Assembly (NCBI GenBank): GCA_020746105.1
Contig: CM036617.1
Coordinates: 16,738,037-16,802,036 of the forward strand
DNA length: 64,000 nucleotides
Source: Trogon surrucura
Lineage: Eukaryota; Chordata; Aves; Trogoniformes; Trogonidae
Reading direction: 5' to 3'
Both the position numbers and the translations under genes were made by a program. This document shows positions 49,401-60,755 of this stretch, piece after piece; within the stretch, counting starts at the first letter, position 1, and every line of letters starts with the position of its first letter. The notes beneath the pieces are model-generated. The model did no database searches. It was not told the DNA's origin and saw only the letters and a list, made by a program, of their open reading frames with translations.

Positions 49401-51783
49401 GTGAGCACAGCCATATATTTGTCTTTGTCATAACTGTGCAGTGAATACTAAATTGACTCAAAAGCGAAAAAAAACTGGGGACATAGTAAGCTTGTGTCTA
49501 AGTCATCAGCAGAGAAGTGATGGTGAAGTGCTAGAGTAACACAATAAGAATTAGCAATTGTGATTAAATCAGTTGTGCTGAACTGCTTCAGTTCTCAGAA
49601 GATAATTTATTACTTTTGTGGGGATCTCCGAGTAAAGACAAAGAAGTAGTCGAGTGGTGAGTGAAGAAATTTTGATCAACAGGATTGTATTCTGATCGTG
49701 TATCGTTAATTAGAAAGGAGATTGAAAAACTCTCCTAAGTATTGACAGACAGCAAAAGAAACAGTATCTGATTCTGTTATTTGTTCTCCCTTTTAATTTC
49801 TGACCATATTTGCATTTACTTTACAGAGATAAGGTCAAGATAGTCTGCCCAGTTCATAGGCAGTCCTACTTTAATCTCTATTTATGTAAGCAGAATCTAG
49901 GTTGATGGCAGCAAGGAAGAACCTGGCTTGGAAGGAATGATAAAACACCAAGAAAGAATTTGTGATTTTCCCAAGGTAGAACGAGACTTCTGCATTCATC
50001 TGTGGATTAATCTAAGTAGAAGTCAGAGGACAGAGATCAGGATTCAAAATGCCAACAGTGAAAGAAAATAATTTTCTCCCTCATCCTTTAGAAAGGTTTT
50101 GCCTTCAAAAACCTCAGCAGAGTGGGCAGGATCCTGCCCAGTGCAGTAAGCAATCTTCGGCATGGCTGTGGGGCAACGAACCAAACATAGTGCATGAGCC
50201 AAGGACTCCCCTGTTGGTCAGAAATATTTCAAGTTTTGAGAATTTGTTCTGAAAAGTCAAAATAACCTGGGAAGTGTAAGGAGCTTTCTCAGCCTAGTGC
50301 TGGTAACAAACAAAGAATTGTGTAGGTATGAACAAGCTATGTTGGCATGGGTGGAAGCCAACTCCCTCGACTCCAGGTGTGCAAAGCATCTTCTTTCAGG
50401 TGGAGTCACTGTTAGAGACAGAGAGAAAAGGCCATTCAAAAAACCACAAACTGCTCTCTGGATGCACTTATCTTTTTCCACTGACTATAAAGAATCTCAG
50501 ACAATTAGTTCAGACTAAACTCACAACTCAAGATGAATGAAATTAACTAAATCTTATCTTTAGTAACACAAAACACATCAGAAACCTGTCAGTCAAAGAG
50601 GTATTATATTTTTTTTTATCAAAATACAAGTATGATCGGAACAAGCCTTTTGATTTTCTGTATTGTTTGCAGAAATGATCCCACCCATAGTTGCACAGCG
50701 ACATATCCTGTGATGAGCCAGGCAGGTAAACAGAAAGGTAGTTTGCAGTATACTGAAAGTGTCCAGTTCTTAACCCTGACTAGACTAAACTAGGTGATTT
50801 AACAGAAAAAAAAACAAAGCAACTGAATTTGAGGTAGACCTTGGACCTCAACACAGAGAAGAATATTAGGCCAGGATATGCCTGAAGATGGAATGTGGTA
50901 TATTTGTTTACTGAATAGTAAAGTTCAGTTTAGAAACTGTACTTTGTGAAGTGTGTTAGCATGACCTAGGCAGAATTGTTCAGGCTTGCAAGTCACTCAC
51001 CATTCAAACTCTTTGCAACTGTCTTGGTGCTTGCACTCTTTTTGCAACACAAGTTGCTAGGATTTATGGGCTAAGGGCGTGTTGCAGGATCCTCAGGTGT
51101 ACCCTTCAGTGAGGTGTCCTGCTTTGAATTATAAAAGGTTTCACAAGCCCTAAGCAGGAGTGTTCTCAAACACCTCAAAGACACAAATATTTTTTTTCAC
51201 CACTGTTTCCGTCATAAGCAATAGGACTTTGAGGTAAGCTGTGTACTGGTAGCAGAATTTACATTCAAGGTTTATAATGAAGTGAAGGGAGTGTTGACAG
51301 CAGTTCATGCTCCCCAAATTTTGCGATATATCCTCTTATGTGTAATCTGCCATCTTCGCATATGAGGTGCTTGACTTAAATTATAATGGCTGTGGATTCC
51401 CCTGTGCTCACAAAAAGGTTGGGTTCACAGGGTGGTGAGGCCACACCAGGCTTGCAGCCATCAGGACCTCGAGGATTTCTGTGTGTATGAGAGTGGATAC
51501 AGGACAAGCTGTCTCTCAATATCAGCCTGCAGTGAGACAGAGCTATTAGTTCAGAAGCATATTTCCACAGCTGCCTGGAAGCTGATAAGTCCAGGCTCGT
51601 AGAGGCTGGTTGGTGCTCAAAATTAGTGAGTCAATGCTGTCTTGGGTGTGGAGCATAAAGCCGTTGTGCTTATAGTTTATCAAAGCTGGTAGAAATGGCT
51701 AATTTCTGAAAAAGGAGACCAGAAAAATAGCTGTAAATGTAAAATCTGTTTTCACATGAGCAACTTTTCCATGATGGCCCACA
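46481..51783. other. Unassigned DNA
   Basis: No supported gene or element. There is an 18-base A run at 48992-49009. A 147-codon minus-strand frame at 47050-47493 has no recognisable domain. Confidence 0.5.
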
Positions 51784-51905
51784 TAATCATAGAATCATAG
51801 AATCATAAAATGCCAGGTTGAAAGGGACCATGAGAATCATCTGGTCCAAACTTCCATGCGAGAAGCACCATCTAGATAACATGGCCCAGTATAGCGAAAT
51901 CTTTA
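51784..51905 (-). mobile_element. CR1 LINE 3' end, 5'-truncated
   Basis: Three ATCATAGA-type tail units are followed by GCCAGGTTGAAAGGGACC and ATCATCTGGTCCAAACTTCC on the plus strand, the complement of a CR1 3' UTR. About 120 bp remain. Confidence 0.9.
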
Positions 51906-54903
51906 AAGTGCCCACTATCTTCATATCTCCTGCACATCACAGAATAGTCTGCACACTTGTTTCTCCATTTTAAACAGTGAGCTTCTGATAACTACCTTGC
52001 AAAACACTCTTAAGCTAGCTAAGATCTAGGTATGATTATCCTCACTGTCATTCTTTAACCCCCCAAGAATTTTGCTGAAATGACTCTGTAGATTACTTTT
52101 GAATGTTTCTGACTTCAAATTCCTGTGTGCATGTGTGAATAGACAGGTGCCAGATGTTGACTACAATATTTGTATGATTAAAACTAGTAACCATTGTGGA
52201 TTATTTGGTTCATCTTCCCTCAGATATATAAATCAGAAGCTGACTGGCGAGCACTGGCTGTTATAATCCCAGACATGGGTAAGAACAAGCATAGCAGAGA
52301 TTTACTTAGGAGTCCAATACCTAGTTAAATTAGGGACTGGAGAGAAGAAAAACAAAACAGTTATGGGGGTGAAAATAAAGAAAGCGTTTTACAAGTTTGC
52401 CCATATTTCAGGGAGTAGCTCTAGTTCAAAATATAAAGGAATGCTTTGGTTTACAAGCATATGGCATGCTTGCTTAACTTAGAGGCATTAAAACTGGAAA
52501 AAAAAAGTCAAATATTCTGACAGTTTCACTAAGCATTCTGCTTTGTTTAAAAACATATCCTGGATTGGACTCAGTTCAGAGACATGTTCTCAGGCTTTAC
52601 CTAAGACACAAAATGCAGCAATTATATTACCTAATCGATGGAGCTGCCATCATTTCCCTTGGGAGGCTTTTCACAGTCTGGTAGACCTCACTATAAGTAA
52701 AATCAAACTAAAACATCAGGTTGAGACTCAGTCTATTTCTCACTTTTTTTTTCCCCCTCTTCCTCCTCCTCCATATTAATGCAAAATATTCTTAAAATCA
52801 TTATCAATAGGCTCTTGCATTTCTGACTCATTCTTGTCTTGTTCTTGATTTTTGAGCCTTTTGGGTTAAATTATAATCAATTTCCTTTGATGAAATCAAT
52901 CAGGACTTTAGCTGTTGTAGTGACCAGCTGCCAGCCAGGAATACCCTCTACAGCATGTGAACTCCTCTGTGCAAGGAGACATATAGACATGTAAGAATGG
53001 GATTTTCAGAGAAAACAGTAAGTTAAATATGACACAGCTAGTAGGAGAGAATCCCGCATGAATCCCTACCTTTTAAAAGTAATGGATACCCACCTGCACT
53101 TGGCATTCCCAGTAAATACATCCTCTTTGGCTGATGGAGCTTGATCCACGTCAAATCTTTACCATGAAGGTCTTCAAAGGCTACTGCCAGTGTGGTCCAT
53201 AGATGTGGTCTGTGCCTTCCCTCCTTTCCCATAATCTCTTCTGGGTCATATCTGAATAATCCATGGCTATCTCTCCGCCTATGCTGCCATATCTCCTTCC
53301 AGAGAGAGGGAAAGCAGAGTGTACATCCCTACTAACCGTTGCCTCAAGTCACTGAATTCCTAGATTGAACCTGCTCCAAAGTATTTATTTGGCTGTGTTT
53401 TGTGAGGACAGGAGTGCTCTGACAGTGTTTAGCCTCAAATGGGATCAGTAGTGGGGTATTGAGCCTGGGAGGTGAGCTCTAAGCAGCTCAGCAGGGACAC
53501 AGCTTTGGTCAATAAGAACAACTGCACAGGCATGAACATAAGCACCTGATGGGTGTTGCTGTCTGTTTAGGCTCTAGGACACTATAAAGTTAGGCTGTAG
53601 CTGGGCAGGGGGCTTGAGGACTGAAATAGTGCTTTAACAGTCTAACCTGTTTCCAGAGAGACCTGAAACTTATATCTGCCATGGCACGGGTGTCTGGTTT
53701 CCTGAAACTGAGACAAACTTTTCTACAGCAGAAAGAAAATCAAGTAATTTGAAGGAGAAGGGGGATTTACATTGATGCAAGAAATTGCAACCTATTTTTT
53801 TTTCCAAAAACACTGAAACACAATAGCCAAGTAATTCCTATAAAGAACTTTGGTGGTAGTGTGAAGATTGCATGACTCTACATGTTACAGTCTTATTCTT
53901 GGAGGTGGATTCTGCAGCTAAGCGGCACTGTCTGTGGTGACACGTCTGCCATGAAACCAGCAGAAAAACTCCAATGACCCCAGAGGGTGAGCAGCTTTCA
54001 GTGTGGGAACCAGTGAGTGGGATTGAGTTTGCTGTCTGTCCTGTCTTCTGTTGAAACTGGAGTGCTGAATCACATAGGCAGTGCTAAGGTACTTTGGAAG
54101 AATATGATGTGTAAAATACTCAATTCCTAGGGCAGTATACAATTCCAAGAAATAATTTCTTTTTGTCCTTAACCATGGTTTCAGATTTTTTACATACTTT
54201 TTTTTTCATTATATGAGATTACATGGATTCTTCAGTCATGAAAAAGCATGTCCTTAGTCTTGGAGACAAAACAATTTCAGCCTCTTTTCCACTGTGATTC
54301 AGGTGGTACTTTGTGCTCTCTTTGGAGGGGAATACATTGTTCATGGTCCAGACTACAGTTTTGTCATATGCCTTCTGAACTAAACAACTTCTGTCTTCCA
54401 GATCCCACTGACTCATCACCAAAACCCACAGGATACTGAGAGTACTACGAAGTTTGCTTTTTTTCGTTTAGCATTTGACTTGTGAGTTGGAGCAGGAAAT
54501 ACAGAGGATGTGTGTCAAGTGCATAAGTGCATGTCGACCTGTGCCAGGCTTTGCACAGCTCCTGGTGCAGGTTGGAAAGTAACGCAGCCTCAGTCCTGGT
54601 CTTCACCTCCCTCCAAAGGGAATTCAATGCCTGCTTGTGAAATACAACCAAGGGAATGTCTCTGGCCAGGAGGGTGTGAGAACACAGCCATAGACACAGC
54701 TGTTTCCCTCATTCCATGTGCAGAATTTTTTTCCTTTCTTGTTTACAGCACTATAAATTGTCTTGCGCCTGGGCCTTTGTTCTGGGCTCAGCTCAGCCTT
54801 GAGCTGGGTTTGCCTGTCTGTTTCCGTTCCCGCTCTGTTTCCTCCGCCTGCCTCCCCGTGTGACTAACGCCGACCGTCTGTGCCGCTTCCCGTGTCTCCA
54901 CAG
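51906..54903. other. Unassigned DNA
   Basis: No supported feature. GC content rises from about 54770, with a pyrimidine-rich tract leading into the candidate exon at 54904; a CTATAAAT sequence lies near 54750. Confidence 0.5.
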
Positions 54904-55007
54904 CTTCCCCTCCATGCTCTGCGACCGGCACGGGCCACTGCCATGCTGGTCCTCCGAGTGCTGCCAGGAGCTGCAGTGTGAGACGGTGTCCTGGCAGACA
55001 CTGAAAG
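54904..55007 (+). other. Candidate Cys-rich exon (or end of an unrecognised LTR)
   Basis: A pyrimidine-rich tract ends in CCGTGTCTCCACAG at 54903, a good splice acceptor; AAAG followed by GTGATC at 55008 is a fair donor. The 104-bp interval is open in the second frame and gives a Cys-rich peptide with SMLCDRHGPLPCW and SSECCQELQCE. The GC content is well above the surroundings. I do not recognise the family, and no second exon was found. Alternatively the TATAAAT near 54750 and the CA in CTCCACAG could be parts of an LTR in plus orientation. Neither reading is proven. Confidence 0.25.
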
Positions 55008-55172
55008 GTGATCACTTCATGGTTCAGATGCACAGACTTTTATTTTCAGTTAAGCACATAAAAGCTTTTCTAGGCTTCCCTTTTTTTTTTTTTTTTTTCT
55101 CTCACGCTTACATGAGCCAAGCAACAGTGATGTGTGATGAAGAGAAGAGATCTTGTTAACTGCATTACTTTA

Positions 55173-55727
55173 TGTCATGATTTAACCCCAGCTGGCAACC
55201 AGCTGCCCACTCCCTTCCGGTGACGTAGGGAAGAGAATCAGAAAAGTAAGAAAACTCACAGACTGAGATGAAGACAGTTCAACAGAGAAAGCAAAAGCAG
55301 CACACACAAGAAAAGCAAAGAGAGGAATTCATTCACCATGGGCAGGTAGATGTTCAGCCATCTCCAGGAAAGCAGGGTTCGATCACCTGTAACAGTGACT
55401 CAGGCATACAAGCACCATTACTCTGAATGTATCACCCTTCCTTCTTCTTCCCCGCAGTTTTATATGCTGAGCATGATGTCATACAGTATGGCACATGGCT
55501 TTGGTCGGTTAGGATCAACTGTCCCAGCTGCGGTCCCTCCCAACTCCCAGTCATCTTGCTGGTCGGGTGCGCTGAAGAGAGGAAGAAGCCTTGACTCTGT
55601 GTAAGCACTGCTCAGCAGTGACTGAAACATCCCTGTGTTATCAACAGTTTTCACCACAAATCCAAAATATAACCCTATACCAGCTACTATGAAGAAAATT
55701 ACCTCTATTCCAGCCAAAAGCAGCACA
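55173..55727 (-). mobile_element. LTR of an avian endogenous retrovirus, 555 bp
   Basis: Read on the minus strand it starts TGTGCTGCTTTTGGCTGG, continues through ACACAGGGATGTTTCAGTCA and GGACAGTTGATCC, has TATAAAA at 55464-55458 (plus coordinates), a segment with CCTGGAGATGGCTGAACA, CTGTTGAACTGTC where a poly(A) signal of ATTAAA type is expected, and ends GGTTAAATCATGACA. I recognise this as a very common bird LTR type from its start and end, without being able to give the database name. A second, older copy is at 1541-1989. No target duplication is visible (CTTTA left, TGTAA right). No internal region adjoins, so it is a solo LTR. The 88-codon minus frame across U3 is incidental. Confidence 0.85.
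55458..55464 (-). promoter_or_regulatory. TATA box of the LTR
   Basis: TATAAAA on the minus strand inside CAGCATATAAAACTGCGG, the core promoter position of this LTR. Confidence 0.75.
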
Positions 55728-56238
55728 TGTAAGGTAGTTCCTGATGGATTAGTATGAGTCTGGGAGATGTAAAGTGGCAGCTACCTTCATTTGATCATTC
55801 ATACTCCTTTGAACCAGATATGCATTTTCCCTCTTTCATTTTGTCTTGTATTTTTTTAGTCTAGGCCAAGATTTTTTCTATCTATAACTGATATGATAAA
55901 TCTCTTTAAATGACTGCTCACTTTTTCATCTTGAGCCTGTTAAGTCTCCTTGCAGCCCTGCCCTATCCCTTCCAGATGATAGTATCTTTGATGCCTCTGC
56001 TGCTTCCAGCAGTCCCAGTGTTGTTTTCACTGCTCTGAAAGTGCAGACCATCCCTCCTTGGCACAGGAATGGCTACATGTGGTAATGGATGTCCATGGAC
56101 TGAAAGCACGGACCTTCTAAGCTAACTGCCTTGAATAAAATTGATTTTTTTCCCTTATTTACTATTGCTTGTCTTTTTCATGTTTTTTGCAAGTTAAAGC
56201 GAAAATAGACAGGAACCAAATCCTACCGTTGTCAGTGA
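55728..56238. other. Unassigned DNA between two LTRs
   Basis: No retroviral coding sequence is seen in the 511 bp between the LTRs, and the two LTRs are different families, so they do not form one provirus. Confidence 0.6.
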
Positions 56239-57036
56239 TGTCAAGGGTTAGGGCTAGGCTGGTCACTAAATGAATGAGAGATGCTCTCTAATAACACCTG
56301 TCCCTTCCCAAAGGGCAAGACAAAGGGAATAAGAGAGAGAGACTTATGGATTGGAGAAGAAAACAAAAAGAATTTTAATGAAATAGTAACAGTATTAATA
56401 AGAAAATAATTATAATAATGAAATATATACAAATATTTACAAAACCAGTGTCGAACTCAACACCCCAAGAGCATCACTGATGCTGCAGAGCAGGCACCAG
56501 GGAAGTCACAGACTGGAATCATCAGCAGATGGGAACCAGATTCAGGATCTGGATTCGAGAACAAAATTCAGGAACTTGCAGATTGGGACCAAAACCAGAA
56601 GAATAGATGAAGTCCTCCTCGGACACCAGCCACTGTAGAAGCGGGCTTAACCTTTGTGATCTCTCAGTTTTATACTGAATATGACAAATATGGAATGGGA
56701 TAATTTGTTGATCATTTTTGGGTCACCTGTCCTGTCCTCTCCTCCCCAAAGGTGCGACTTTTTTCTTACAACACTCCAACAAGGCACACAGGATTTAGCA
56801 GTGACCTTGGTCACTGTTGGAGCAAGTATAAGCAGGAGCCTTTCTGCATCCCAGTCCCTGGCAGTAAATATAAACATCAGGTGTTATCATTTCTACTGGC
56901 AGACACTCTCTGCAAAAACATGCTGCTCACATCAGAAAATGCAGACTCTTAGAAGAGACTGAGCTGAAATGTAAAATCATTGAACAGAACTGGACTTGGT
57001 TTAGCTCAAATCAGGGCAGGTGATGGATTCCTGACA
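56239..57036 (-). mobile_element. LTR of an avian endogenous retrovirus, about 800 bp, ERVL-like
   Basis: In minus orientation it begins TGTCAGGAATCC near 57036 and carries TATAAAA at 56674-56668 (plus coordinates) within CAGTATAAAACTGAGAG. A GC-richer R region with GGTGTCCGAGGAGGACTTC follows, then an AT-rich stretch with ATTAAAATTC as possible poly(A) signal near 56380, and the end is CCCTAACCCTTGACA near 56239. The layout is that of U3-R-U5. The ends are TG...CA but no matching target duplication was found, so they may be off by some bases. The class is inferred from length and general resemblance to bird ERVL LTRs. Confidence 0.72.
56668..56674 (-). promoter_or_regulatory. TATA box of the LTR
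   Basis: TATAAAA on the minus strand in the expected place about 365 bp from the LTR start. Confidence 0.7.
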
Positions 57037-58104
57037 ATTTCAGCGAGTGTTGGAGGGTGACCTTGAAACCTACATCTCCTCAGGGTACTGACTTTGACCA
57101 GCTTTGCACCTCAAGTTTTCCCACTGACTTCAGGCAAGGATTTAAAAGCTTTGCTGAATCCATTCTGAGTTCACAGAGACCACACTCTAAAATTTATTTG
57201 GCAACAGAGCAATAGCAGCTCAAAATGCAGGCAAGCAACGGAAAAATCAAGAGTTTTGTTCTTCAACAAGAACGATTCAATGGAATCAAAATGAGTTTGT
57301 GGATAAATTTAATGCAAGTTTTGCCAAGTGTAATGCATGTTTTGCCATATACAGGTTTTGCCAAAAGAGCATTGTTCCAGGAATTTATCTCTGTTTTGCT
57401 TATTGCTCTGACATAAATTAAAATGTTGGTAGCAGTATTTTTCACGCTGTTTCCTCACAAGGGTGCACAATGTAGTGCTGGTGGAGCGAGTGTTCCCAGG
57501 GTCTGGGACACCAACTGTGACTCCAAAGTCCTGAATCATTTTAGAGTTTCATTAAGGATATCCTAAGCAGCCTGTGTCAGTTGCTGCACCTCATTTCCTC
57601 ATTTATAAAATATACATAGCAGTACCTCTCTAATTTAGAGAATAATGTTGAGATGAAGTCTTTTAATGATTATGAGACTTCTCAGACATGATAATGATTG
57701 AAAGCACATACACGGATAGATGTAACCTGTTGAGAGACTCAGACTGGAAATTGGTCTTGACAAAAATGAATGGGTAGAATCTAAATGCAGAGATTGTTTT
57801 TCTATTAAATTACACTGTAAAAAATCTGATATTACACAGATCACCTCAACACATAGATGCATATGTTGTGTACATCCTTTACTGAAATCACTCTGTACAT
57901 ACACATCTTCATGATAAACAAGGCAAACGGGCTGTTCTTTGGCCAGAGGACAGGGGACATGGCATGGTTTATCTCTGCATGGCTCAACTCTTTCCTCTCG
58001 CGGAACAGATCCATCCATCCATCCATCCATCCATTCACTGATCCACTCATCCGTTCACTGAGAAACACTTCCTGGCACTTGCCATCTCCAAACTACACCT
58101 GTGT
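57037..58104. other. Unassigned DNA with an (ATCC)n run
   Basis: No gene seen. A GTTTTGCCA motif occurs three times at 57318, 57339 and 57354. An (ATCC)n microsatellite lies at 58009-58034, some 70 bp before the next CR1. Confidence 0.5.
58009..58034. repeat. (ATCC)n microsatellite
   Basis: Six ATCC units and part of a seventh, then decayed copies (ATTCACTG, ATCCACTC, ATCCGTTC) to about 58060. Confidence 0.95.
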
Positions 58105-58505
58105 CTATCAAGACAGGCTGAGAGAGGTGAGGCTGTTCAGTCTGGAGAAGAGAAGGCTGCAGGGAGACCTTGCAGTGGCCTTCCAGTACCTGAAGGGGTA
58201 CCTGGGGAGGGACTGTTTGCAGGGGGATATAGTGATAGGATAAAGGGCAATGGTTTTAAACTAGAGTGGGGTAGATTTAGATTAGACATTAGGAAGAAAT
58301 TCTTTGTTATGAGGGTGGTGAAACACTGGAACAGGTTGCCCAGAGAGATGATGGAGGTTGCACCCTCAGAGACATTCGAGGTCAGGCTTGATGGGGCTCT
58401 GAGCAACCTGATCTAGTTAAAGATGTCCCTGCTCACTGCACATAGATTGGACTAGATGACCTTTAAATGTTGCTTCTAACCCAACACATTCTATGATTCT
58501 ATGAA
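58105..58505 (+). mobile_element. CR1 LINE 3' fragment
   Basis: The plus strand codes [21 protein letters not shown] and continues after a frame break with the [12 protein letters not shown]-type end, then the 3' UTR (ATTGGACTAGATGACC) and ATTCTATGATTCTATGAA. It belongs to a subfamily different from the two long copies and is truncated near 58105. Confidence 0.94.
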
Positions 58506-60527
58506 CATAATCAGGGAGAAGACTAGTAAGTCTGAGCAGAAACTACTCCAGTGAACATGCTTGTAATCAAACTCTGTCTGGCTGCAGTACAGGGTTTAAG
58601 CCTGCAGCTCTTTTTGTTCACTAGAATAGATATATTGGGTAGGTATTTGGTAGAGATGATTGTTAAATTCTGTGTTTGTAACATGCTTCATATAGAAAGG
58701 TTGTGGTTACTACATAACTATCATGACAAATCTTCACCTCAGTGTAAAACAATAAGTAACAAGAAAGATGGCAAGTGTTTGCCCCCTCTGTGGTGGTGTT
58801 ATCTCCTCAAACATATTCCTGTCTGAGATACAAGATGCATGAAGTTCGGTCCTATGGTAACAACCAGTGTATAAAAAAAATCATAATGTAAAGGTCCCGC
58901 AGTTGCCATTTATATGTATATAAAACCAGAAGAAACTTCATGAAATCGTAGGAGTGATTCCCACTTTTCTGTGAGATATAACACGTTCTTCATTCTTTGC
59001 TTAAGTACGAGAGCACTAAGAAATTACATTTTCTGGAAAGATATTTCATATAATTTACAGAAAGTTTTATGGCTCCCTCTGAGTCTGACTTTATTAAGCT
59101 TGTGATGAGAACACAACTTTCATAACAAAAGGATGTGAAGGCAAGTCAAAATACTTTTTAAAAGACCTTAAACTTTCATAGCATAAATATCTACAGCTTC
59201 CTTGGCGTGTGCAAAATTCATGAAATGAGACTATACCAGAAGATGTGATGTACTTCACAGGTGTGTTGTGTTAGTTAGAAAGGAATGGGGTTTCCATTAT
59301 ATAGATAATACTTAAACCAAACCCTGACCCAGACGCTTTCCAGTTAAGACTGTGCAGTCGACTGACCATACATGATGGATTTCTCCATTACTCATTTTAT
59401 ACCTCTATAAGTCTGTTAAAATGCTCTATCATTGAGCCACAGGAGCTTAAATAAATACTAGAATATAAATTAGAAGCCTGGATAAAAAAATACCTGTATT
59501 TTAAACAATGAGGGCACTATGCTGTAGGATTCTTTTATATGTCCCTTAACTACAGGGATAAGGAATATTTATCCTTATTGACTTAAAGTCACCTGCAACT
59601 ATAAATTTAAAAATAAATTTAAAATTAACATTAAAATTTAAGTAGACTTAAAAGTAATGGCTGTTATCCCTTCTGGTCTAAGCTCAATATCTTGCCTATG
59701 TGTACTACAGTTGCTAATTACAAACTGTATAGTGCAATGCAAGTTTCTAATACTGGAACATTGCATTGCCCAAGTGTTTTATTCAGATGTGTTGAACATG
59801 TTAATAATCTGCTTAAATGTTAGTACATCCAGTAATTTTAGGATATTATGATTGTATTTATTCCCTAATTAAATTGAGAGTGATGAGATGGCAGAATAAA
59901 AGGGAAAAGGGCAGAGAAGATTAAATCTGAACTTAAATATAACTCCAAAAATGATTTAGATCTGGAAAGAAAATATATATCCCACAATCCATACTCTTTT
60001 GGCTTGTTCTAAAGGTCTTGTTCAGGAAAAAAAATATTTTTGAGGTCACAAAAAGAGCTGAAAAAATAATAACTTGAAATTATTTAAGTGAAAAGGGTAA
60101 GAAAATGTATAAAAATAACCTCATGTGGACCCCAAGGCAATCAAGATAACTATCCAGCCTTTCCTGAAGAAGAGTTAGACACCTCTGCTCCCAGTCCTTC
60201 TTCAGTAAAAGCCCCCTTCATGCTGATACCCCTAGACTGTGACTGCCAGCATTGACCCCCAGAATAACACTGGCAGAACGACAAAGACACCAAAGAAAAG
60301 GAGGAGATATTAAGGTTTTTCTACATAAAATACAGAATAGTTATTGAAGCTTTACCATATTAAACTGGACTATTAGCATGCAGGTTTTTTACTAAGCTAA
60401 CAAATGGGATTATTAGCCTGTTAAAATATTAACTCTACTAACTATGAAATTCTTGTTTTCACAAGTAAGGTGTTCTCTGCTCTCTGTCCATAGTACAGTT
60501 TTGAGCATAACAGTACACGAGGATGAT
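58506..60527. other. Unassigned AT-rich DNA
   Basis: No gene or element recognised. An AT-only low-complexity stretch is at about 59600-59640. Confidence 0.5.
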
Positions 60528-60753
60528 TATTCCTTCAATTATGAGGAAAAATAGCAGTACGTTTGACAAAGTGCAGCAGATTAATACTTGGCTAAAGGGG
60601 TGGTGCCAGCGGTCTAGCTTTGGATTTTTTAACCATGGGGAGATCTACAGGGCACCTGGTCTACTGAAACAAGCTGGGGTTCAAATGACACAAAGGGAAA
60701 AAAGGATCCTTGGTCACGAGCTGGCGGGACTCACAGAGCGTTCTTTAAACTAG
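60528..60753 (+). pseudogene. CR1 ORF1 C-terminal remnant
   Basis: The frame codes IPSIMRKNSSTFDKVQQINT, then WLKGWCQRSSFGFFNHGEIY, RAPGLLKQAGVQMTQREKR and ILGHELAGLTERSLN, and stops at TAG 60751-60753. This is the last part of the SGNH esterase-like domain. It reads TGG after WLKG, where the copy at 6672-6674 has TGA. The usual CR1 esterase has a D-x-x-H catalytic block near this end; here the corresponding segment is AGVQMTQ, lacking both residues. The stop lies two bases before the ORF2 ATG. Confidence 0.88.
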
Positions 60754-60755
60754 AT

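Noticed and set aside
55460-55726. 88-codon minus frame with a hydrophobic N-terminus, like a signal peptide or membrane segment
   Set aside because: It lies wholly within LTR U3 sequence and the related LTR at 1541 does not keep it open.
55173-57036. A complete short provirus bounded by two LTRs
   Set aside because: The two LTRs belong to different families and no gag, pol or env sequence lies between.
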